Of a DNA stretch of 34,374 nt, positions 15,886 to 24,601 are shown piece after piece. The stretch comes from Candidatus Parabeggiatoa sp. nov. 3 (GTDB lineage Bacteria > Pseudomonadota > Gammaproteobacteria > Beggiatoales > Beggiatoaceae): NCBI GenBank assembly GCA_003645185.1, contig QNEL01000017.1:1-34374 (forward strand), written 5' to 3'. The notes below the pieces were generated by a model. The model saw nothing but the letters and a program-made list of their open reading frames with translations. It had not been told where the DNA came from and did no database searches. Numbering within the stretch: position 1 is the stretch's first letter; each line of letters begins with the position of its first letter. The translations under genes were made by a program, and so were the position numbers.

Positions 15886-15899
15886 TTGATTTATATCAA
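15886..15899. promoter_or_regulatory. FNR box 1 upstream of ccoN (TTGATTTATATCAA)
   Basis: Perfect TTGAT-N4-ATCAA. Expected to bind FNR/ANR, the oxygen-labile iron-sulfur regulator that switches on cbb3 oxidase at low oxygen in many proteobacteria. It is identical, including the TTAT spacer, to box 2, 63 bp downstream. Confidence 0.7.
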
Positions 15900-15948
15900 T
15901 ACCTTTTTAATAAATAATCGTTTACACTACGTTTTTATCATTTTCATA

Positions 15949-15962
15949 TTGATTTATATCAA
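15949..15962. promoter_or_regulatory. FNR box 2 upstream of ccoN (TTGATTTATATCAA)
   Basis: Identical to box 1. Centre-to-centre distance is 63 bp, about six helical turns, so two dimers would sit on the same face of the DNA. It ends 176 bp before the ccoN start; with a class II position the transcript would begin near 15997, giving a leader of about 140 bases (inference). Confidence 0.7.
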
Positions 15963-16138
15963 TCCACATCAAAACCAGGCCTTTTGATCTCACTAATTAA
16001 ATAGGCATTAACCTTAACTTAACGCATTATTTATTATTTAATAAATGGTTTTGATTTGTGATTGTTTATGTCTGATATATTATAAAATAGTAATATAATC
16101 AAACAGTTATATGTGTTTAAAATGGAGAAAATTAACGC

Positions 16139-17581
16139 ATGGCGGAAACGACAACTGTAGGTACTGATACCTACAACTATAAGGTTGTGAGGCAATTTGC
16201 CATCATGACGATTGTCTGGGGGCTCGTAGGCATGACAGTCGGTGTTTATATTGCCGCCGAACTGGCTTGGCCTTGGCTTAACTTCGATATACCTTACATA
16301 ACATTTAGTCGTCTACGACCTTTACACACCAATACCGTGATTTTTGCCTTTGGCGGATCGGCTTTATTTGCGACTTCTTATTATGTCGTGCAACGCACTT
16401 GTCATGTGCGGTTAATATCGGATAGGCTGGCCGGCTTTACGTTTTGGGCCTGGCAACTGGTTATCGTATTAGCCGCAATCACTTTGCCGCTGGGTTTGAC
16501 AAGCACCAAAGAATACGCCGAATTGGAATGGCCAATTGATTTGCTCATTGCCGCAGTTTGGATCACTTATGCCATTGTTTTCTTTGGCACCATTGTTAAG
16601 CGGAAAGTCCCCCATATTTATGTGGCAAATTGGTTTTACGGGGCCTTTATTATCACGATTGCTATATTGCACATCTTTAATAACCTCGCCATTCCCGTTT
16701 CGATGTGGAAATCTTATTCTGCCTACGCTGGGGTGCAAGATGCGATGGTGCAATGGTGGTATGGCCACAATGCGGTAGGGTTTTTCTTAACCGCCGGCTT
16801 TTTGGGCATGATGTACTATTTTGTGCCAAAGCAAGCGCAACGGCCGGTGTATTCTTACCGTTTGTCCATTGTTCACTTTTGGGCCTTGATTTTCACCTAC
16901 ATTTGGGCCGGCCCCCATCACTTACATTACACCGCCTTACCCGATTGGACACAAACTACAGGCATGGTGATGTCTCTGATTCTGCTGGCACCCTCTTGGG
17001 GCGGTATGATTAACGGCATCATGACGTTATCTGGCGCGTGGGAAAAACTGCGTAGCGATCCCATTTTGCGTTTCATGATTGTCGCGATTTCCTTCTATGG
17101 CATGTCCACTTTTGAAGGGCCCATGATGGCCATTAAGACAGTCAATGCCTTATCACATTACACCGATTGGACGATTGGACATGTGCATTCCGGTGCGCTC
17201 GGTTGGGTTGCCATGATCTCAATGGGTAGCCTGTACTATTTGATCCCGCGTATATTTGGACGTGAACTGTACAGCCTGAAACTGGTTGAAGTGCATTTTT
17301 GGAGTGCAACGATTGGTGTCGTACTCTATATCACAGCCATGTGGGTATCTGGCATTATGCAAGGCTTAATGTGGCGTGCCGTCAATCCTGATGGTACCTT
17401 GACGTATAGCTTTGTCGAATCCGTGCAAGCCATGCATCCTTACTACGTGATTCGTTGGTTAGGCGGTGTTTTATTCCTGCTTGGCATGGTGATTATGGCG
17501 TATAACGTCTTCAAAACGGTAACGAGTTCTAAAGTGACCGAAGTGAATGACACGATTCCGGCCCCCGCTTTTGCACACTAA
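16139..17581 (+). CDS. ccoN: CcoN, cbb3-type cytochrome c oxidase catalytic subunit I
   Basis: Catalytic subunit of cbb3 oxidase, reducing oxygen to water in the inner membrane with high oxygen affinity and pumping protons. The 480 residues form about 12 helices. Metal ligands are visible: His63 (RPLHTNT) and His350 for low-spin heme b; His210 (YGHNAVGF), His260 and His261 (GPHHLHY) for CuB; His348 (GHVHSG) for heme b3. Tyr254 is the expected Tyr cross-linked to the CuB His. Glu326 in TFEGPMM and the EYAELEWP segment, which is near the calcium site in known structures, are also present. RBS GGAGA precedes the ATG. It is the first gene of ccoNOQP, 11 bp ahead of ccoO, behind two FNR boxes. Confidence 0.98.
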   Translation: MAETTTVGTDTYNYKVVRQFAIMTIVWGLVGMTVGVYIAAELAWPWLNFDIPYITFSRLRPLHTNTVIFAFGGSALFATSYYVVQRTCHVRLISDRLAGFTFWAWQLVIVLAAITLPLGLTSTKEYAELEWPIDLLIAAVWITYAIVFFGTIVKRKVPHIYVANWFYGAFIITIAILHIFNNLAIPVSMWKSYSAYAGVQDAMVQWWYGHNAVGFFLTAGFLGMMYYFVPKQAQRPVYSYRLSIVHFWALIFTYIWAGPHHLHYTALPDWTQTTGMVMSLILLAPSWGGMINGIMTLSGAWEKLRSDPILRFMIVAISFYGMSTFEGPMMAIKTVNALSHYTDWTIGHVHSGALGWVAMISMGSLYYLIPRIFGRELYSLKLVEVHFWSATIGVVLYITAMWVSGIMQGLMWRAVNPDGTLTYSFVESVQAMHPYYVIRWLGGVLFLLGMVIMAYNVFKTVTSSKVTEVNDTIPAPAFAH

Positions 17582-17592
17582 GGAGAGATCAA

Positions 17593-18210
17593 ATGGCGAC
17601 AGGACATGAAAAAGTTGAAAAAAACATAGGCTTAATGATCATTCTCATCACCATTGTGGTGAGTATTGGAGGCCTGGTACAAATTGTACCCTTGTTTTTT
17701 ATGGAATCTATGCTTAAGCCCGTAGAAGGTTTAAAACCTTATCCCGCACTACAATTGGCAGGACGCGATATTTATGTTCGTGAATCTTGCATGGTATGCC
17801 ATTCCCAAATGATTCGGCCCTTTCGCGCTGAAACAGAACGCTATGGACACTACTCAGTCGCCGGCGAATTTGTTTATGATCGGCCCTTCCAATGGGGTTC
17901 TAAACGAACCGGCCCAGATTTACACCGTGTCGGAGGGCGTTATAGTGATGATTGGCACTATGCCCATTTGAACAACCCACGCGATGTGGTACCTGAATCA
18001 GTCATGCCTGGCTATCCTTGGCTGAATGAGAATCTGATTGATGGCGAAGACGTTCAACACAAAATGCAGGTTTTGAAAGATTGGTTCGATCATCCATACA
18101 CCGATGAAGAAATTGCTCAAGCTGCACAAGCGGTTTCAGACAAAACAGAGATGGATGCCATCATAGCCTATTTGCAAAACTTAGGCACTGCGATCAAAAC
18201 AGTGAGGTAA
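17593..18210 (+). CDS. ccoO: CcoO, cbb3 oxidase monoheme cytochrome c subunit
   Basis: Membrane-anchored c-type cytochrome that passes electrons from CcoP to CcoN. A single N-terminal helix (about 13-36, [19 protein letters not shown]) anchors a periplasmic domain. The heme c site is CMVCH with Cys66, Cys69 and His70, followed by SQMIRPF; the likely axial Met is Met138 in [29 protein letters not shown] is the conserved CcoO stretch. At 205 residues it is at the short end of the family but complete. RBS AGGAGAG precedes it; ccoQ follows after eight bases. Confidence 0.97.
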   Translation: MATGHEKVEKNIGLMIILITIVVSIGGLVQIVPLFFMESMLKPVEGLKPYPALQLAGRDIYVRESCMVCHSQMIRPFRAETERYGHYSVAGEFVYDRPFQWGSKRTGPDLHRVGGRYSDDWHYAHLNNPRDVVPESVMPGYPWLNENLIDGEDVQHKMQVLKDWFDHPYTDEEIAQAAQAVSDKTEMDAIIAYLQNLGTAIKTVR

Positions 18211-18218
18211 ATCTTGGA

Positions 18219-18392
18219 ATGTTCACCATTTTTCAGTCTATTTGGACAATTGTCGTCATGGTCATCTTTTTAGGCATTGTGGTATGGGTATACAGCAGCA
18301 AGCGTCAAACGCAATATGACGAAGCGGCCCGTCTGCCCATAGAAGACGATGACTCAATTGAATCCACAGTCAAGGAGAAACATCATGTTTGA
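18219..18392 (+). CDS. ccoQ: CcoQ, small cbb3 oxidase subunit
   Basis: A 57-residue protein between ccoO and ccoP. It starts MFTIFQSIWTIVVMVIFLG, has one membrane helix (about 6-25), then a basic stretch SSKRQTQYDEAARLP and an acidic tail EDDDS, the normal CcoQ plan. In other species CcoQ stabilises association of CcoP with the CcoNO core. The gene starts eight bases after ccoO and overlaps ccoP by eight bases, so its last codons also contain the ccoP RBS and start. Confidence 0.9.
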   Translation: MFTIFQSIWTIVVMVIFLGIVVWVYSSKRQTQYDEAARLPIEDDDSIESTVKEKHHV

Positions 18393-19293
18393 AGAAAGCC
18401 TGTTTACCAGTCAATTTTGGGATTGGTTTATTACAATCATCACTTTAGGTGGTATTTTCGCCTGTTTTGGCCTGATTTATTGGTTAGGCGCTGACTTTAA
18501 AAAAACCGGCGATAAAGTGGAAACGATGGGCCATGTCTGGGATGGCAACCTAGAAGAATACAACAACCCCCTACCTCGCTGGTGGTTGAATATGTTCTAC
18601 ATCACCTTGATATTCGGTCTCGTCTATTTAGTTCTGTATCCGGGTTTAGGCTCATATATGGGTGTCTGGAATTGGACGGAATTGAAGGAATACCGATTAG
18701 AAATGTGGGCAGCTGACACGCGCTATGGGCCGCTTTATGAGAAGTATCAAAACGAGCCCATTACAGCCTTAGTTGAAAACGAGAATGCGAAGCAACTCGG
18801 TCACAGTTTGTTTATGACTTACTGTACAACCTGTCATGGCTCCGATGCGCGTGGCGTTCCCGGCTATCCCAACTTGCGTGATGAAGATTGGCTCTATGGT
18901 GGCAGCCCTGCTGCGATTGAAACCACGATTAAGAATGGACGACAAGGCCAAATGCCCGCATGGGAACCCGCGATAGGAGAAAACGGTGTCAAACAAGTGA
19001 CTCAATATGTACTGAGTTTAAGTGGACGTGATCATGATTCAGCCGCAGCGGCCAAAGGCCAGAAAACCTATACAGCAATGTGTATTGCTTGTCATGGGCC
19101 AACCGGCAAAGGGAATCAAATGTTAGGCGCGCCTAACTTGACTGACGACATCTGGTTTTATGGCGGCTCCCCAAAAAGGATTGAAACCACTATTGCTAAA
19201 GGCCGTCAGGGCAAAATGCCCGCACACGGAGACTTTTTAGGTGAAGCCAAAGTGCATTTGTTAGCCAATTATATTTATAGTTTGTCCAATTAA
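18385..19293 (+). CDS. ccoP: CcoP, cbb3 oxidase diheme cytochrome c subunit
   Basis: Diheme c-type cytochrome, the electron entry subunit of the oxidase. I start it at 18385 (MFEESLF), where AAGGAGA lies nine bases upstream; an upstream in-frame ATG at 18349 falls inside ccoQ. The 302 residues contain two membrane helices (about 13-34 and 68-87), the family segment TMGHVWDGNLEEYNNPLPRWW given here by its core DGNLEEYNNPLPRWW, and two cytochrome domains with CTTCH (Cys147, Cys150, His151) and CIACH (Cys233, Cys236, His237). Each domain ends with the axial-Met loop GRQGQMPAW or GRQGKMPAH. Family B repeats follow immediately. Confidence 0.97.
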   Translation: MFEESLFTSQFWDWFITIITLGGIFACFGLIYWLGADFKKTGDKVETMGHVWDGNLEEYNNPLPRWWLNMFYITLIFGLVYLVLYPGLGSYMGVWNWTELKEYRLEMWAADTRYGPLYEKYQNEPITALVENENAKQLGHSLFMTYCTTCHGSDARGVPGYPNLRDEDWLYGGSPAAIETTIKNGRQGQMPAWEPAIGENGVKQVTQYVLSLSGRDHDSAAAAKGQKTYTAMCIACHGPTGKGNQMLGAPNLTDDIWFYGGSPKRIETTIAKGRQGKMPAHGDFLGEAKVHLLANYIYSLSN

Positions 19294-19304
19294 TTGTTTG
19301 TAGG

Positions 19305-19575
19305 GTGGGTAAAGATTGTTGCCGGCCCCATTTCCCTAACCTGTCGGGTGGGTAACGTGTTTATGTTGCCTGCCCCATTTCCCTAACCTGTCGGGTGGGT
19401 AACGGGTTTTTGTTGCCTGCCCCATTTTAATTAAATGTAGGGTGGGTAACGTGTTTTTGTTGCCCACCATTCCCCTAACCTGTCGGGTGGGTAACGTGTT
19501 TATGTTGCCCACCATTCATTCCCCTAACTAACCTGTCGGGTGGGTAACGGGTTTTTGTTGCCTGCCCCATTTCCC
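19305..19575. repeat. Family B tandem array downstream of ccoP
   Basis: About six units built on GTCGGGTGGGTAACG...TTGCC, spaced 45-60 bp, run from the ccoP stop to the ATPase gene at 19588. Units alternate TGCCCACCAT and TGCCTGCCCC endings, and most can fold on themselves. Being directly behind the operon, they may act as its terminator. They also supply spurious upstream start codons for the ATPase ORF. Confidence 0.8.
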
Positions 19576-19587
19576 TTGAATGATAAA

Positions 19588-20895
19588 ATGAAACTGAAAT
19601 CCATCAAAATCGAAAACTTCCGAGCCATTAAGAAACTTGAATTGCCTTTACATCCCCAACTCACCGTGCTGATTGGCGACAATGCAACGGGTAAAACAAC
19701 CTTACTAGATGCTTTAGCTGTCGGACTGAGCCCCATTTTGACCCATTTGCCAGAAATAAGTGGTATAGGGTTTAAGCAACACGACTTAAGACAAACAACT
19801 CAAGAGCAAAAAGCACCTTACATGCGTGTCAAATTGACCAATGATGAGAATGTACAATGGGATCGTATGACGCGCCGTGATAAAACCAAACACACGGCCA
19901 AAGCATTACCAGATACAATAGGCTTAAAGCCACTTCATGCTTATCTGGAAGAAAGTATTAATGGTGTCCAAAATAACCAACCCATCCTATTGCCAGTATT
20001 CGTTTATTACAGTACAGAACGTGCTGTTTTTTCTGATATTCTTGAAACAAAAGACATCAATAATCAAAAATTGACACGTTTCACAGCATTGAATAAAGCC
20101 TTAGAAAGCAAGACTAATTTTCGTGAAGCAATGGGGTGGTTTATTGCTAAAGAAAATCAAGAAGCGAGAGAGGGTAAAAAACGCCAAGATTATAGTTATA
20201 AGTTAGATGAACTTGAAATTGTTCGCCAAGCTGTTGAAACAACGATTAAAGAATGCCATCATCGGCGTAGTGAGTTAAGCCCCCCACGCCTATTAGTTGA
20301 TTTTAAAAATGAACAGCAACAACCTATCACATTGGAAATATCGCAACTCAGTCATGGTTTTCGTACCCTATTAGCACTCGTGATGGATTTAGCACGACGC
20401 ATGGCCCAAGCGAATCCTCATTTAGACAAACCATTAAATGAAGAAGCGATAGTACTGATTGACGAAATTGACTTACATTTGCATCCCAAATGGCAACAAA
20501 CCCTCTTACCGGATTTAATGCAAACTTTCCCCAAAACACAATTCATAGTCACGACACACAGTCCACAAATATTGAGTACAGTACATAAAGAGAATATCTG
20601 GTTATTAAAATGCTGTGAAGAACTCGGGATTTGTGCTTATCGTCCCATCACAGAACCTTATGGAGCAGAAAGTACTGAGGCCTTACAGAGTATTATGCAG
20701 GTTGATCCACGACCACAAAATCTTCCAGAAGTAGAGGAATACAATCGCTATTTATTTTTAGTCAATCATGGACAATACGACAGTGCAGAAGCTAGAAAAT
20801 TACGCTCAAAGCTAGAACAAGTCCTAGAAAAAAGTCAGTTTAACCTCGCAGACATGCTAATCCGTAAACATAAGGCATTGCTATTACACTCATGA
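19588..20895 (+). CDS. Septu-like AAA ATPase (PtuA type), copy 1
   Basis: A 435-residue SMC/OLD-like ATPase. MKLKSIKIENFRAIKKLEL opens the fold; Walker A is GDNATGKTT (30-38). The C-terminal half has a signature-like LSHGFRTLLALVMDLARRM segment, Walker B IVLIDEIDLHLHP and the switch THSPQIL. A following gene starts at the ATGA overlap and resembles the N-terminus of HNH proteins that pair with PtuA ATPases in the Septu anti-phage system (and in retron Ec78-type systems). The start at 19588 is chosen because the fold begins there; upstream codons come from family B repeats. It is clearly paralogous to 28028-29404. Because its partner is truncated, antiviral activity is doubtful. Confidence 0.75.
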   Translation: MKLKSIKIENFRAIKKLELPLHPQLTVLIGDNATGKTTLLDALAVGLSPILTHLPEISGIGFKQHDLRQTTQEQKAPYMRVKLTNDENVQWDRMTRRDKTKHTAKALPDTIGLKPLHAYLEESINGVQNNQPILLPVFVYYSTERAVFSDILETKDINNQKLTRFTALNKALESKTNFREAMGWFIAKENQEAREGKKRQDYSYKLDELEIVRQAVETTIKECHHRRSELSPPRLLVDFKNEQQQPITLEISQLSHGFRTLLALVMDLARRMAQANPHLDKPLNEEAIVLIDEIDLHLHPKWQQTLLPDLMQTFPKTQFIVTTHSPQILSTVHKENIWLLKCCEELGICAYRPITEPYGAESTEALQSIMQVDPRPQNLPEVEEYNRYLFLVNHGQYDSAEARKLRSKLEQVLEKSQFNLADMLIRKHKALLLHS

Positions 20896-21059
20896 GGCAT
20901 ATCAACAAACCCTCTCAAGCACAAGGCCCTTATTGTCTGATAAAAAAAATCGAGCAATATGTACCAAACAAACCTGAAAAGGCTTGGGGAAACCATATTT
21001 TCGTTAAAAATTTATTTTGCTTCGGCCCGATTGGAGTGCAAAATTTATTTTGCGGGTAG
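20892..21059 (+). pseudogene. HNH partner (PtuB type) N-terminal fragment, copy 1
   Basis: Begins at the ATGA overlap with the ATPase stop and reads MRHINKPSQAQGPY, then IKKIEQYVPNKPEKAWGNHIF, given here by its parts. From about residue 38 it runs into family A repeat (NLFCFGPIGVQNLFC) and stops at 21057-21059. The first 35 residues match the opening of TIGR02646/PtuB-like proteins in style (MRxIxK, Lys/Trp-containing helix), but the HNH region is gone. Weak by itself; the assignment rests on the overlap with the ATPase and on the parallel pair at 28028-29610. Confidence 0.5.
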
Positions 21060-21385
21060 ATTGGAGTGCAAACTTTAGTTTGCTGGTCTACGTTCCAACT
21101 TTAGTTTGCTGGTCTATGTTACAAGTTTAAGAAGATGGTGGGCTGCCTCTCTACTCGCTTACCCTCCCTAGATCAACATTATTTTCATAAAGGGCGCATT
21201 CCCAAAAACCGGTCATTATCATATCTTGGTTGTCGCAAAATAAATTTGGAACGAAAATGGCAGTTCGCAAAATAAATTTTGCACTCCAGTGGCAGTTCGC
21301 AAAATAAATTTGGAACGAAAATGGCACTTCGCAAATAAATTTTGCACTCCAGTGGCACTTCGCAAAATAAATTTGGAACAAAAAT
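21000..21385. repeat. Family A array between the ATPase module and the SDR gene
   Basis: Units of AAATTTATTTTGCTTCGGCC and GGAGTGCAAAATTTATTTTG type occur at 21005-21130, and inverted units (CGCAAAATAAATTTGGAACG) at 21235-21385. The two variants differ in the side sequence, GTTCCAAATTT versus GTGCAAAATTT. The 84-codon minus ORF across it is a repeat artefact. Confidence 0.8.
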
Positions 21386-21447
21386 GTGGCTTCAAAATTT
21401 ATCAATATGAGCCTTTTTTTACTTAGAAATGCACCCTTTCATAAATC

Positions 21448-22182
21448 ATGATATCAAACTATCGTACAGCCTTGGTTACCGGAGCATCGAGTGGTATTGG
21501 TGAAGCCATAGTGCGTAGTTTAACGGAACATGGCCTCATCGTTCACGCAATAGCCCGTCGTGCAGCGCGGCTTCAGAAATTGGAAAATGAAACAGGATGC
21601 ATTCCGCATGTATTAGACTTAAGAGATACTGACGCGCTATACCACACCCTGAATCCATTAGAAGTAGACGTACTCGTCAATAACGCTGGCATGGGGCGCG
21701 GCTTTGACACTCTATTCAAAGCGAGCAGAGAAGATATTGAGCGTACTTTGGAGACGAATATCATTGCCACAGTCCATGTCATAAAAGCAATAGCACCCGG
21801 CATGATAAAACGAGGGTGCGGTCATATGATACATATCGGTTCGATTTCAGGCCTTTATCCATTGACCTCTTCGATTTATGGTGCCAGTAAAGGCGCTATT
21901 CACCTCTTATCTCAAAACCTACGTAAAGAACTTGTCGGAACACCGGTTCGCAATACAGAAATCTGTCCAGGAAGGGTGCATACAGAATTCTTTGAGACAG
22001 CCCTAGACGATCCAGACAAGCAAAAAGCTATGCTGGATAGTTTCGAGTTACTACAACCTAGCGACATTGCAGAATCAGTGATATTTGCTCTTAAAATGCC
22101 AAAACGGGTAAACATCAACACCATTGAAATCATGCCTACAGAACAAGCAGTGGGTGGTTTTATTGCTAAAAAAATACAGTGA
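21448..22182 (+). CDS. Short-chain dehydrogenase/reductase (YdfG-like)
   Basis: A 244-residue classical SDR, an NADP(H)- or NAD(H)-dependent oxidoreductase. TGASSGIG (11-18) binds the cofactor; the basic residues ARR after the second strand (36-38) favour NADP. NNAGM is at 78-82, and the catalytic residues are Ser132 (or Ser134), Tyr144 and Lys148 in YGASK. The C-terminal CPGRVHTEFFE and the ending MPTEQAVGG resemble the YdfG group acting on 3-hydroxy acids and serine, but the true substrate is uncertain. No clear RBS is seen. Flanking family A arrays on both sides isolate it from neighbours. Confidence 0.88.
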   Translation: MISNYRTALVTGASSGIGEAIVRSLTEHGLIVHAIARRAARLQKLENETGCIPHVLDLRDTDALYHTLNPLEVDVLVNNAGMGRGFDTLFKASREDIERTLETNIIATVHVIKAIAPGMIKRGCGHMIHIGSISGLYPLTSSIYGASKGAIHLLSQNLRKELVGTPVRNTEICPGRVHTEFFETALDDPDKQKAMLDSFELLQPSDIAESVIFALKMPKRVNINTIEIMPTEQAVGGFIAKKIQ

Positions 22183-22185
22183 TTT

Positions 22186-22328
22186 ATATTTTGCGGGCAG
22201 ATTGACGTTCCAAATTTATTTTGCGGGCAGATTGACGTTCCAAATTTATTTTGCTTCTGCCTGATTTTCGTTCCAAATTTATTTTGCTTCTGCCCGATTT
22301 TCGTTCCAAATTTATTTTGCGGGTAGAT
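22186..22328. repeat. Family A array after the SDR gene
   Basis: Four consecutive units CGTTCCAAATTTATTTTGC with spacers GGGCAGATTGA or TTCTGCCCGATTTT. They end at GGGTAGATTAATCAGCG. No ORF. Confidence 0.8.
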
Positions 22329-22441
22329 TAATCAGCGTAAATCATGACAATCATGACAATCAGCGTTCTATCACATTTTTAGATTTTTCTTCAAAAAGTC
22401 TAATCTGCCCTTCAATGCCATTACAAGGATAATCAAGACTT

Positions 22442-23128
22442 ATGACAACTGAATTAACGTTACTATCCGCCTTTATCGCCGGCCTCTTAGGCTCAGGGCA
22501 TTGTGTAGGCATGTGTGGCGGCATTGTTGGGCTATTAACGATGAATTTATCTCTCGAAGTGCGTCACTCTTTCGGCCGCTTAATACCCTACTTACTCACT
22601 TATAATATTGGCAGAATAAGCAGTTATATGATTGCCGGCATTTTAGCCGGATTCTTAGGAGAACAATTTTCAAATTGGTTACCCTTAGAAAATCCCCGCA
22701 TAGTCGCAATGTGGGTAGCCGGATTCTTCATGATAGCATTAGGATTATATATCGGCGCATGGTGGCAATTTTTAAGCTATTTTGAAAAAGCCGGCGGTTT
22801 CCTGTGGCGGAAAATAGAACCCATTGGCCAACGTTTTCTCCCCGTCAAACATCCCTTACAAGCACTTGGACTCGGTTTAGTCTGGGGATGGTTACCCTGC
22901 GGATTAGTCTATAGCATTTTATTTTTTGCCCTAGCATCAGGCAATGCCTGGCATGGTGGATTATTGATGTTAGCATTTGGATTAGGCACCTTACCCATGT
23001 TACTCACCATGGGCGCAACCGCGCAATGGTTAACCCGATTCGCCCAAAAAATCATCGTTCGCAGAATTGCTGGCACCCTAGTGATTTTATTTGGCTTAAT
23101 GATTTTATTGATGCCACATCATTTCTAA
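22442..23128 (+). CDS. DsbD_2/TauE-like membrane protein of cbb3 oxidase clusters
   Basis: A 228-residue integral membrane protein with about six helices. The first loop carries GSGHCVGMCGG (His20, Cys21, Cys25), and a matching WGWLPCGLVYS lies near residue 155; these paired Cys/Pro-Cys motifs define the DsbD_2 family, often annotated as sulfite exporter TauE/SafE. In many gammaproteobacteria this gene sits in the ccoGHIS cluster and is thought to serve copper or redox handling during oxidase assembly. Here it is 3 kb downstream of ccoP and 7 kb upstream of ccoG, between family A arrays. AAGGA about 13 bases upstream is the RBS. Confidence 0.85.
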   Translation: MTTELTLLSAFIAGLLGSGHCVGMCGGIVGLLTMNLSLEVRHSFGRLIPYLLTYNIGRISSYMIAGILAGFLGEQFSNWLPLENPRIVAMWVAGFFMIALGLYIGAWWQFLSYFEKAGGFLWRKIEPIGQRFLPVKHPLQALGLGLVWGWLPCGLVYSILFFALASGNAWHGGLLMLAFGLGTLPMLLTMGATAQWLTRFAQKIIVRRIAGTLVILFGLMILLMPHHF

Positions 23129-23144
23129 AAAAAGGGGCATATTG

Positions 23145-23320
23145 ATAAATATTGAAGGCCCGACTGGAATGCCTGTTATTTTGCGGCCCGATTGATTTTC
23201 GTTCCAAATTTATTTTGCGGCCCGACTGGAATGCCTGTTATTTTGTGGCCCGATTGGAATGCCTGTTATTTTGCGGTTCGATTTTCTTGATATAACTGTA
23301 CGTCATGAGATCGGGAAACG
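23145..23320. repeat. Family A array with TGCCTGTTATTTTGCG variant
   Basis: Alternating units of GGAATGCCTGTTATTTTGCG and GTTCCAAATTTATTTTGCGG. The right border carries TCGGGAAACGCTATAT, also found beside the arrays at 1268 and 33960. Confidence 0.75.
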
Positions 23321-23324
23321 CTAT

Positions 23325-23418
23325 ATTAAAATACCTGAAAATTTATGGTTCAGTACTTAATACAGCCAAAGTCATGACACGATTTCAACGGGTACAAGAC
23401 ATTTTGGGAAAACTATAA
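23325..23418 (+). pseudogene. Fragment resembling the end of a CHAD-domain protein
   Basis: A start-less frame immediately after a family A array reads ILKYLKIYGSVLNTA, then TRFQRVQDILGKL, ending in TAA. The closing RVQDILGKL resembles the LQDxLGxL helix of CHAD domains, the His-rich helical domain that binds polyphosphate granules. Only about 31 residues are left, so the call is tentative. Confidence 0.3.
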
Positions 23419-23423
23419 ACAGG

Positions 23424-23606
23424 TTAACGCAAATCAAACTAACGCATTTAAAATATTTCAAAGAAGAAACTTCTTTTCCGTTAAACCAGTTAAATTTGTT
23501 GACTGGCATTAATGGGCGGGGTAAATCTACCATGCTACAACCTTTGTTGATGCGACAATCTGTTGAACATAATGAAACAACGCACCAAATATTGTTGAAA
23601 ATTTAA
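23424..23606 (+). pseudogene. AAA ATPase N-terminal fragment with Walker A
   Basis: A frame without start codon reads LTQIKLTHLKYFKEET, PLNQLNLLTGINGRGKST (Walker A) and LLMRQSVEHNE before a stop. The layout matches the first 60 residues of SMC-like accessory ATPases (DUF3696-type) in which GxNGxGKS is followed by LQxLLxxRQS. The remainder is missing. It lies five bases after the CHAD-like fragment and upstream of another disrupted gene, making 23325-24206 a run of remnants. Confidence 0.6.
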
Positions 23607-23698
23607 CTCAGCCAGAAATCCGATTTTTTTCAAAAAATCGAATTTCTTTGAAGCTTTAAATAAATGTTAAATAACAATAGGTTATAAAAAACAATAAA

Positions 23699-24206
23699 TT
23701 GTTCAAAACAAGCACGACATTACCGATAATAACCAATATGTTAGTACCTGATTTTAAAAACGCTGTCTTAGAAGTTGAGACGGTGCCTATATTTGTTCCT
23801 TTCGTGCTAAAAGAGACAACAAAACGACAGACTATTGATAATGCAGTAGCGGATGATGCGACTCTAAAAATAAAAGCACTACCTGATGATGCTTATGTCT
23901 GTCGTGGTGGTACTTGTATCGCCGCAAGATTTGCAAAGGGATCAGGTGTACAACTATGATTCGCAAGGAAAATTATCAGGGGTTTCAGTTAATAGTGCCT
24001 TAAGTCAATCTGTGAAAGAATTAACTAAAAGTATTCCAAATAAACAAGTTGGCGTAACGACGGTTGGTGAAGTACGCAAAACGGGTGGTGATATTCTTCC
24101 CTCTGGAACACTAAACAATCAATATCACTGTATTTTATGTGGTATTACGCCACAACAAGCTGAAGAACTTTTCACCCCGACTATTAGAAATCCAAACCTC
24201 AAGTAA
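23699..24206 (+). pseudogene. Frameshifted protein with CRGGTC motif, toxin-domain-like
   Basis: Two overlapping frames make one protein. The first (23699-23959) ends with DDAYVCRGGTCIAARFAKGSG. The second, read from about 23945, continues YDSQGKLSGVSVNSALSQSV, IPNKQVGVTTVGEVRKTGGD, NNQYHCILCGITPQQAEELF and stops at 24204-24206. I recall the CRGGTCxAxxFxxGSG...GVSVNS...HCxLCGITPxQAExLFTPT pattern as a recurrent accessory domain that looks like a C-terminal toxin module, but I cannot attach an enzyme activity. A single indel near 23945 separates the halves. A small gene with a good RBS follows 70 bases later and could be its immunity partner. Codon use is like its neighbours. Confidence 0.5.
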
Positions 24207-24274
24207 TACAAATTCGGTTTAGTGAGGACTGACTTGAGACAAAACTTGAAGACACTTATGATGGAGAGATAGCG

Positions 24275-24601
24275 ATGACTAAAGATGATGAGAGTAAAAT
24301 TATAACACCAACACAACTTAAACAAATTAAATATAGATGTGAAATAGCTACCCCCGGGCCATGGATATCATACATTGAAGGACGAGATCACACGAGTGGT
24401 TCTAGCTTTATCATGACTGGAGAAGGGGAATCTCGTGGTGAAGATATTGAGTTATCTGGTGCTACTGCCTCCGATCAAGATTTTATTGCCCATGCCAGAC
24501 AGGATATCCCTAGATTGCTGAAAGAGATTGAACACCTCTATGGCATCATTTCTAGGCTAACACAAGCCAGCATAGCAGAACATGACACGGTTAACTGTTG
24601 A
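24275..24601 (+). CDS. Hypothetical protein, possible immunity partner
   Basis: A 108-residue acidic soluble protein with RBS GGAGAG eight bases upstream. It reads TPTQLKQIKYRCEIATPGPW, then IEGRDHTSGSSFIMTG and DQDFIAHARQDIPRLLKEIE. ATPGPWxxxxEGRDHxSGxxFIxTG with a C-terminal FIAxARQDIPxLLxEI helix is a recurring small family in accessory regions. I do not know its biochemical role. The location directly after the frameshifted CRGGTC gene suggests a toxin/immunity or paired arrangement; this is inference. If so, the partner gene is broken while this one remains intact, as is common for orphan immunity genes. Confidence 0.55.
   Translation: MTKDDESKIITPTQLKQIKYRCEIATPGPWISYIEGRDHTSGSSFIMTGEGESRGEDIELSGATASDQDFIAHARQDIPRLLKEIEHLYGIISRLTQASIAEHDTVNC

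Larger units (their letters stand above)
15523..16138. other. Long leader region of the ccoNOQP operon
   Basis: A 616-bp AT-rich divergent region between the 57-codon ORF and ccoN. It contains two FNR-type boxes (separate entries) and the longer palindrome TTGATTTTTTAAATCAA at 15617-15633. A ccoN RBS, GGAGA, lies about 10 bases before the ATG. No -10/-35 pair can be assigned with confidence; the region downstream of the second box is uniformly AT-rich. Confidence 0.55.

Noticed and set aside
13147..16138. tRNA, rRNA or riboswitch in the long gap
   Set aside because: I looked for cloverleaf-type pairing with a TTCGA arm and for known leader motifs and saw none; the visible stems are repeat-family palindromes.
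18349..18384. Upstream in-frame ATG of ccoP
   Set aside because: It lies inside ccoQ; the ATG at 18385 has AAGGAGA at proper distance and gives the usual CcoP N-terminus.
21151..21405. 84-codon minus-strand ORF
   Set aside because: Composed of family A repeat units only; no RBS.
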